Source of the DNA: Panopea generosa
Taxonomy: Eukaryota; Mollusca; Bivalvia; Adapedonta; Hiatellidae
Direction: 5' to 3'
Assembly (NCBI GenBank): GCA_029582155.1
Contig: CM055905.1
Location: 7,132,062 to 7,196,061 of the forward strand
Length of the DNA stretch: 64,000 nt
Within the stretch, counting starts at the first letter, position 1, and each line of letters starts with the position of its first letter. Below are positions 60,201 through 64,000 of the stretch, one piece after another. The position numbers were made by a program, and so were the translations under genes. Under the pieces are notes generated by a model that did no database searches, was not told the origin of the DNA, and worked only from the letters and a program-made list of their open reading frames with translations.

Positions 60201-60838
60201 GATGTACCAGTAGATAAAATAAGTGACATAATAACATATATTTGCTAAAATAAACAGAACATTTATAGGATTAAATTCTTTTTTTCTGTTTTTTATGCAC
60301 ATGTAAAGTATGTCGAATCACGCACAAATCAAATAAAGTCCAAAGAAGTCTCTGATAAAAAAAGTGAAATCTCAGGTTTGAAAATTCTTATATAACTTAA
60401 TAGTTTGACATCATTGCCAAAACTTGAAATTCCAATCAACATCGCTGTCATCAATTTCTGCGATGATTACAGTTACTATATCATTATAAACCTACCTAGT
60501 TCTGGGGCATACTCCGGGTGTACTTCTCTGGAACGGTACCAGCTTTTTGCTATCAGCCATGGAGACTCTCTAATGCCATAACGATAATTCACCCAATATT
60601 TCTTCACTAGTTCTTTTATAACGTCTTCCCTGTCAATTTTTTGGAATTCATCATGTTTATGTGATCTGAATGAATCTTTCGTCTCTACGTGATGTCGAAC
60701 ATTTAACTTATCTAACTCATATTTTTCTTCATCTTTGTAACTTTGTCCATTTATCTCTGGCTCCAGTATTTTATAAGAAACAAACAGTATTAGGCATACC
60801 AATGCGGCATAAAATACTTGTTTGGGTTTAAATCTCAT
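45058..60838 (-). CDS. FAM20B: FAM20B glycosaminoglycan xylosylkinase, 8 exons, complete
   Basis: Exons (minus strand): 60838-60496, 60165-60042, 58579-58493, 56171-56021, 55573-55440, 54066-53875, 51724-51665, 45271-45058. Splice sites are GT-AG and the phases fit, giving 434 residues (human FAM20B has 409). It phosphorylates xylose at C2 in the proteoglycan linkage region in the Golgi, promoting chain extension. Residues about 7-25 are a hydrophobic signal anchor ([18 protein letters not shown]). The kinase fold shows [14 protein letters not shown]-binding Lys153 (AFKPK), Glu177 in the [10 protein letters not shown] helix, [18 protein letters not shown], catalytic Asp321 (SNADRHNY), metal-binding Asp340 (MDNAKSFGNP) and [14 protein letters not shown]-type sequence (here [14 protein letters not shown]). 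FAM20A and FAM20C fit less well. The last intron holds the 16-bp minisatellite, and the stop lies in a tandem duplication. Confidence 0.95.
45515..51334. repeat. 16-bp minisatellite, 5.8 kb, in FAM20B intron 7
   Basis: About 360 copies of a 16-bp unit, GATGTATACAGACAGT or GATGTGTACAGACAGT. Variant units are interspersed: GGTATGTACAGACAGT, AATGTGTACAGACAGT and 7-9 bp insertions of the GATGTAT type. Longer blocks recur, indicating higher-order amplification. Units at the 45.5-46.5 kb end are more diverged. Since 48 bp equals 16 codons and the minus strand lacks stops in the common unit, spurious frames of up to 637 codons appear. They encode only Tyr/Thr/Ser/Cys/His/Val/Ile/Leu repeats. The array is about 240 bp from exon 8 and 330 bp from exon 7. 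Confidence 0.98.
51665..51724 (-). CDS. FAM20B: FAM20B exon 7
   Basis: Acceptor GTTTTTGTTTCAG. The residues are [20 protein letters not shown], almost identical to the vertebrate protein, and the exon is only 60 bp. Donor TGTAG|GTAAGT, phase 2. The 16-bp minisatellite begins about 330 bp downstream in the next intron. Confidence 0.94.
51803..51900 (-). mobile_element. tRNA-like fragment, probable SINE head
   Basis: The minus strand reads GTGGAGCGCGTGATCCAGGG, GTAGAGC and then GGAGGTTCGATCCTTC, an A box and B box in tRNA spacing. The acceptor arms do not pair, so a functional tRNA is unlikely. Confidence 0.55.
51901..52734. other. Intron 6 interior of FAM20B
   Basis: AT-rich intron sequence with A- and T-runs near 52630-52730. 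No exon and no clear repeat were recognised. Confidence 0.4.
52735..52905 (+). mobile_element. SINE family C, head missing
   Basis: It shares TGGGGTATC, GGCATGATACTC, AGTGT and GTTGAAAGCAACACTAAACA with the copy at 27985-28245, in the same order. An ACAACAACAAC tail follows. Confidence 0.7.
53352..53645 (+). mobile_element. SINE family B, complete-looking
   Basis: A tRNA-like head (TTAGCTAAGTCATTAGCC, CCGACTATCAATCCAGGGCT, then GAGTTCAAATCCC) is followed by the core AAAGTTATCAGTTACTTGTG. Then come GGGTGCTCGAGTACCGTTTA, GGTTAGGTTAACTGATTATC and a 3' end ATGACGCTAAATATTCAAAC with an (AAAC)n tail. It lies in FAM20B intron 6. Confidence 0.88.
53875..54066 (-). CDS. FAM20B: FAM20B exon 6 (catalytic Asp and metal-binding Asp)
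   Basis: Acceptor CATTCACAG. The residues begin [20 protein letters not shown], continue [20 protein letters not shown] and end VLIMDNAK. Asp321 (NADRH) is the catalytic base and Asp340 (MDNAK) the metal ligand. Donor AAAAG|GTTTGC, phase 2. Confidence 0.94.
54067..55195. other. Intron 5 interior of FAM20B
   Basis: AT-rich with several short frames (60-75 codons) on both strands and no recognisable protein. At 54500-55130 poly(A)/poly(T)-rich stretches dominate. Nothing functional is evident. Confidence 0.4.
55195..55360 (-). repeat. Dispersed repeat (inverted partner of 20690-20880)
   Basis: Read on the minus strand it has GATGGTTTGATGACACCCCT, TTTTTGACAATTCTGCGATT and GTTTCAGTGTATCA, then CAGAACTCATGAAAATGTTC. 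These are in the same order as at 20690-20880. Confidence 0.65.
55440..55573 (-). CDS. FAM20B: FAM20B exon 5
   Basis: Acceptor TTCCAATGGTAG. The residues [20 protein letters not shown] are followed by [20 protein letters not shown] and GKLAK. This matches the vertebrate order LWLPDV...HPWGRTYREGKLA. Donor AAA|GTATTA, phase 2. A (CAT)n microsatellite sits just upstream of the acceptor. Confidence 0.92.
55600..55660. repeat. (ATG)n microsatellite beside FAM20B exon 5
   Basis: An imperfect ATG/ATA trinucleotide tract on the plus strand, which is (CAT)n on the transcribed strand. It ends about 25-30 bp before the exon 5 acceptor, so on the transcript it lies in the branch-point region. Confidence 0.85.
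55833..55985 (-). mobile_element. SINE family A with tRNA-like head
   Basis: The minus strand reads CCCTTGTGACTGAGAGGTCA, AAGGTGTCATCTCAAGATCA and the B box GGTTCGAGTCCC. Then come CCAAAAACTTTATGTGAAAA, GTCAGTTACTTGTGAAAGGA and CGGTGGTTCTACTCA. It lies in FAM20B intron 4, 36 bp from exon 4. Confidence 0.82.
56021..56171 (-). CDS. FAM20B: FAM20B exon 4
   Basis: Acceptor TTATTTTCAG. The residues include [20 protein letters not shown] and [13 protein letters not shown], with cysteines that form disulfides in the family. Donor GCAAG|GTACAT, phase 0. Confidence 0.93.
56206..56880. repeat. Probable interspersed repeat with 'CATAACTC' phrases
   Basis: Repeated phrases: GTCATAACTCTTTGAAATAA, ACTCTGTGAAAAATCAGTGA and CCATAACTCTATGAAAATTC, plus GTTGTAGAGAA/GTTATAGACAAATAG. 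A terminal part has ACGGACACACACACC and GCTTCCCCAACATTTTCAGG. The pattern suggests a diverged, internally repetitive element. The class is unknown. Confidence 0.45.
56926..57330. repeat. Diverged tandem duplication (about 250 bp unit)
   Basis: The blocks AGCAGGAATATAAAGATTTG, TTTCACATGCCC and GGAAAATATTTCTCTGGAAT occur twice, near 56930 and near 57180. A third shared part (CAGGCCTAGATTTTTGGGGT, then GAGATTGTGTGTGTAG) recurs at 59090-59240. Confidence 0.65.
57475..57600 (+). mobile_element. SINE family D fragment (tRNA-like)
   Basis: The head is AGGGTGGTGGATGTAATGTT and GAGGTTGCGGGTTCAATCCC, followed by a CACTTAGTACTGATTTTACC block. It is the sister of the minus-strand copy at 44380-44490. 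Confidence 0.6.
57940..58115 (-). mobile_element. SINE family B, internally deleted
   Basis: The minus strand reads GGTTAGCTCAGTCAGTAACT and a degraded B box, then TGATGATTGATGTATGGCAT. It then jumps to GGTTAGGTTAACTGATTGTC and the 3' ATGATGCTAAATATTCAAAC. The central segment present in other copies is missing. Confidence 0.75.
58310..58470 (+). mobile_element. SINE family A, head missing
   Basis: It opens GGTCCAAAATCTTTATGTGA, then GCCAGTTACTTGCAAAAGGA, GAGGTCTTCCTCCTCCACCA and TGCCATATAAATATAACC. It ends in CCAATTAAAACAAAAAC. It abuts the donor side of FAM20B exon 3, 23 bp from the exon. Confidence 0.78.
58493..58579 (-). CDS. FAM20B: FAM20B exon 3 (helix Glu)
   Basis: Acceptor TGTTTTGTGTTTCAG. 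The residues [20 protein letters not shown] are followed by [10 protein letters not shown]. Glu177 pairs with Lys153 in the family. Donor AAG|GTAGAT. It enters and leaves in phase 2. Confidence 0.93.
58630..58945 (+). repeat. Dispersed 310-bp repeat, copy 2
   Basis: Partner of 31127-31440, with ACTGTAGGTTATTCGATGC, GTTCACTCTACATG, AAAGAGTTTCAGCAAATAC, CACTTCTTACGACATGCACG and GGATTGGTAATTT. It lies in FAM20B intron 2. Confidence 0.75.
60042..60165 (-). CDS. FAM20B: FAM20B exon 2 (ATP-binding lysine)
   Basis: The acceptor is ACGGAGCAG. The residues are [20 protein letters not shown] and then [20 protein letters not shown], nearly the vertebrate FAM20B pattern. Lys153 in AAFKPK is the nucleotide-binding lysine. 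Donor AAATT|GTAATC, phase 2. Confidence 0.93.
60496..60838 (-). CDS. FAM20B: FAM20B exon 1 (signal anchor and N-terminal stem)
   Basis: The ATG at 60838 begins [20 protein letters not shown], a type II signal anchor. A charged stem follows, then [10 protein letters not shown] and [11 protein letters not shown], conserved in FAM20B. The donor CTAG|GTAGGT ends the exon in phase 1. Confidence 0.93.
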
Positions 60839-62282
60839 ATTAAAGCTATTAAATATTACTATTCTTTTTTCTGAATTATAGTTATGATATGAAATTATTC
60901 CCGACTCTGTTCAGGATATCAATGATCAGTCTGTTTCTATGTTCATGGCCTTAACATCTTAGTAAAGTGGCCACAACATTCAAACTGAAATGAAAATTAA
61001 AACAATCAATACAACATTGAATAAGGCCATAATAGATTAAATCCTAGAATTTCATCCAAGTTTGTTTAAAAACAGGGCTGGTGTGTGCAATTTTATTTTT
61101 TACTTTTCAGATATTGAAACATAAACAGTGACTATTTGTATCATGTATGAAAAGAAAGAAAATTATTTATAGATCAATAGGTTTAAAACATTAGGCGGTT
61201 TTGGCAAATTAGTTCAAATTAATGGTTTTATACTCGGGATCGAAATACAGATGGAATTAGCTTTGACAGGTCTAACTAAATGCATATAAACAGAGACAAG
61301 TAACTGCAGGTGCTTGTCTAAAACATGAAACATATTTATCAAATCATGTGTTATAATCCAATACATTTTAATAATTTTCAATATTATGATCTAATTTACT
61401 GTATATTTCACATATTTGATAAAATCATATATTATTTTGTGTGTTAGTTCATGTGTCATATCATGATGTCAATTTTAAATAATATTATAATTTCTCTATA
61501 ATATAACAAATAAATAAAAATAAGTATATGTCTTATAGTTACTGATCAACATCAAATAATGATAATCCAATACTATCACAAATAATTACAAAAACCATCT
61601 TAATTATTACATTGTGACACCTGATCATGGTGTGAAACACTATAAACTTTATGCGTTAATTTATGTGTGATAAAAAACCTCTTAATTTGGTATGATACTG
61701 AAATGGTACGAAACATCTGTAAGTGTAATTCCCAAGGTGACACCAAATTTATTACCGATATATATTAACCAGCCGTTAATTTATGACATATATACATGTA
61801 TATAATTTAATCATAACATTCGTGATTTTTAAAGAAAATAACATCAGTTAGATGGAGAAGACAATTTTTCATAACTCAATATAAAAAGTAAAAGTAAAGT
61901 GTTTGTTTATTATAGTGTCGCCCCTATTGAAAGGCAGGGTTCTCAATAGGACTCAAAAGTGGATTCATTTGACCCCTGACTCCAAAATCTGGAGAGTCAA
62001 AAATGAAATCTTGGGAGTCAATATGAACGTATGGTTTTAAGCGTTAAATTGCAAAACATCTCCAGATTTTGTGGTTGGAAGTCAATTTCTATGTGTTGGC
62101 ATGTATTATATATGATATATGGCAAGAAATCAAATAAAACAACATATAATCTTTATCAGTTTTATTTTTAATTTTTCCTGTTTGAATATTTATAATGAAT
62201 ACATTACAAGGCATGAGTCCAATTTCAAAGTCCCTTCCATGGTTGGATTTATGTTTAAATGGAACAGGCCTAACTAAATTTT
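60839..62282. other. Gene-free stretch upstream of FAM20B
   Basis: The 5' side of FAM20B, very AT-rich. No CpG-rich promoter, TATA box at a convincing distance or exon was identified. The partner exon expected downstream of the zinc-finger exon at 62310-62582 was looked for here and not found. Confidence 0.4.
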
Positions 62283-62309
62283 TCAATGTTTTTTTTTGTG
62301 TTGACTTAC

Positions 62310-62582
62310 GGCACTTTTCTGCAGACTGGCACTGCCTTCAGTTCCAAATGGATTCGACTTGCCTGCATCTTTGCACCAGTTACACATCATTACTGTGTTG
62401 CCACTTTTTATAACATTATCAACCCATGGAAATTCAGTTTTCCATACCTCCTTAAACTTCCTCACAACTTTTGGTGATTTAGAAATACATATATCAATTT
62501 TAACTTTCTTTGGAGTCAGAACAATCTCCTCAGCAGCAAGTCGTTTCAGATACAGAAAGGAAAACATACTTGTTTGCGCCAT
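62310..62582 (-). CDS. Orphan exon with a CxxC zinc-finger module (ZNF862/C17orf113-like)
   Basis: From an ATG at 62582 the minus strand reads MAQTSMFSFLYLKRLAAEEI, later VVRKFKEVWKTEFPWVDN and MMCNWCKDAGKSNPFGTEGS, then ASLQKSA. The pattern of a W-rich lead-in, CxxC, NPF and GS...LQKSA is that of TTF-type/C17orf113-like zinc fingers found in ZNF862-like proteins related to hAT transposases. At 62310 a perfect donor GCC|GTAAGT follows, so the protein should continue in another exon supplying the His ligands. None was found between here and FAM20B. The open frame extends upstream to 62636, so the start is uncertain. It may be a gene piece, a pseudogene or a domesticated transposon fragment. 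Confidence 0.55.
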
Positions 62583-62792
62583 TGTAGTTAATACCAATAT
62601 ACAATAAAACACAACATTCCATAAAAACTTATACATCTAGTATCCAAATAAAAAATCACTGATGAAGCGTTATGTCCGTTGAATTTTAACTGAATAATGA
62701 ATCAATGATACCACATGACTATTTGTAAATTTGATGATGCAAACAAACTAACTCATTAAAATTTTTCTTTAATTTACCCAAACCATTGATTG

Positions 62793-63075
62793 ATTGATTG
62801 AACATTAAGTGTCATTTTTATACCATCGAGGGCTAACAGATGATCAGTTTACCTAACCACTGTTTCCTGGGATTAACCAGTACTCGAGCACACCCCATCT
62901 CCACAAGTAACTGATAACTTTCCCACTTGAATCAGTGGTGGAAGACGAATGATAATGAGACACAATGTCGTATATCAATCATCACAGAGACTGTTGCCGG
63001 GCGGGGGATTCAAACTCAAGACCCCTGGATTGATAGTCAGACGCATAGCCAACTGAGCTGATCAGTCTCGGCTTT
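62793..63075 (-). mobile_element. SINE family B, complete-looking
   Basis: The minus strand reads GATCAGCTCAGTTGGCTATG, GACTATCAATCCAGGGGTCT and TGAGTTTGAATCCCC, then TGTGATGATTGATATACGAC. Then come AAAGTTATCAGTTACTTGTG, GTGTGCTCGAGTACTGGTTA and a 3' ATGACACTTAATGTTCAATC. Confidence 0.88.
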
Positions 63076-63112
63076 ACCCACACCAAACAATAAAATCGGA
63101 CAAAAACAAAAA

Positions 63113-64000
63113 AACAAGAGGGCCAAGATGGCCCTATATCGCTCACCTGACTGATCTTGAGTCACCCAACTTAAGTAGATTATATAATACATGAACACTC
63201 AAAATTCCAGAAAAACGAGATGGGCAAGTAGTTAGCATTTTGATTTGTTTTGAAGATGTAACAGATGGGAAGAGGTTCACCCATGGTAAATGTCAGTGAA
63301 ATTACATTGAAATCAGGTTAGTAGATTCTGACAAAAAGGCTTTGAAGTTTTTACTATAGCTGCCTATATAGTAAACTAGCACTCACTGTGAGGTCATGTT
63401 TTTTTAAAAAATCACAACGGCTTGAACAAACTTGGTAAAGGGTCACCCAAGGAACATTTCTGCAAAAAAATTTTAAAACTGATCAGGTGGTTTCTGACAA
63501 GAGATTTTTTAAGTTTTTACTATAGCTTATATAGTAAACTTACCCCATCCCCTGGCGGCCATGTTTTTTGACAAATCACTACTTGGTGAAGGATCCTCCA
63601 AGGAACATTTCTGTGGAATTATTTTAAAAATTAGCCAGTAGTTTCTAACAATAAGATTTTTTAAGTTTTTAATAATTATACTTGCCCCACTGGCGGCCAT
63701 GTTTTTTGACGAATCAAGATGGCTTGAACAAACTAGGTAGAGGGTCACCCAAGGAACATTTCTGTGAAATTATTTTAAAATTGAGCCAGTAGTTTATGAC
63801 AAGAAGATTTTTTAAGTTTTTACTATAGCTCATATAGTAAACTAACCCCACACCGTGGCCGCCATATTTTTTTGACCAATCAAGGTGGCTTGAACAAACT
63901 TGGTAGAGGGTCACCCAAAGAACATTTCTGTGAAGTTATATCAAAATTGGCCCAGTGGTTTCAGAGGAGAAGTTGTTAGAAGCTAAAAGTTAACGATGGA
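63113..64000 (+). repeat. Interspersed AACAAGAGGGCC repeat, copy 2, with internal tandem units
   Basis: It begins AACAAGAGGGCCAAGATGGC and CCTATATCGCTCACCTGA. From about 63340 on, a unit of roughly 150-190 bp recurs four times. Each holds TTTTTACTATAGCT, GTAAACT, GGCCATGTTTTTTGAC, a GCTTGAACAAACTTGGTA block and GGTCACCCAAGGAACATTTC. It runs off the window edge. The short frames in it are not genes. Confidence 0.8.

Overview
This window looks like nuclear DNA of a bivalve-type mollusc. It is AT-rich, its genes are split by GT-AG introns into small exons, it carries several tRNA-derived SINE families, and minisatellites crowd its introns. The species cannot be named from the sequence. Three host genes could be assembled exon by exon with matching splice phases. 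A broken Ty3/gypsy retrotransposon, one orphan zinc-finger exon and many repeats make up most of the rest.

Layout. 1-4880 holds a decayed Ty3/gypsy element on the minus strand (gag to integrase, full of stops and frameshifts). 6221-25102 (+) holds eight exons of a copper type II, ascorbate-dependent monooxygenase of the DBH/MOXD1 type. All copper ligands are present, but there is one in-frame TAA. Its introns and flanks hold 39-, 45-, 65-, 38- and 43-bp tandem arrays. The 45-bp array repeats the 5' splice site and copper-ligand end of exon 2 five times without breaking the frame. 26.3-33.0 kb is repeat-rich with no gene recognised. 38205-33075 (-) is a complete four-exon gene for a 511-residue RING-finger protein with an NHL-like beta-propeller and a CaaX-like C-terminus. 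38.2-45.0 kb is intergenic and SINE-rich.

60838-45058 (-) is a complete eight-exon FAM20B gene, the glycosaminoglycan xylosylkinase (434 residues). Its last intron holds a 5.8-kb minisatellite with a 16-bp unit, and its stop codon lies inside a 73/74-bp tandem duplication. 62.3-62.6 kb (-) has a single zinc-finger exon ending in a perfect splice donor, with no partner exon found. 63.1-64.0 kb is an interspersed repeat.

The three host genes have no evident shared pathway. The monooxygenase would act in the secretory lumen, FAM20B in the Golgi on proteoglycan linkage sugars, and the RING protein in the cytosol or at membranes as a probable ubiquitin ligase. The most unusual features are the splice-donor minisatellite in the monooxygenase, its lone stop codon, the 16-bp array in FAM20B, and SINE families with different tRNA-like heads that share a central segment.
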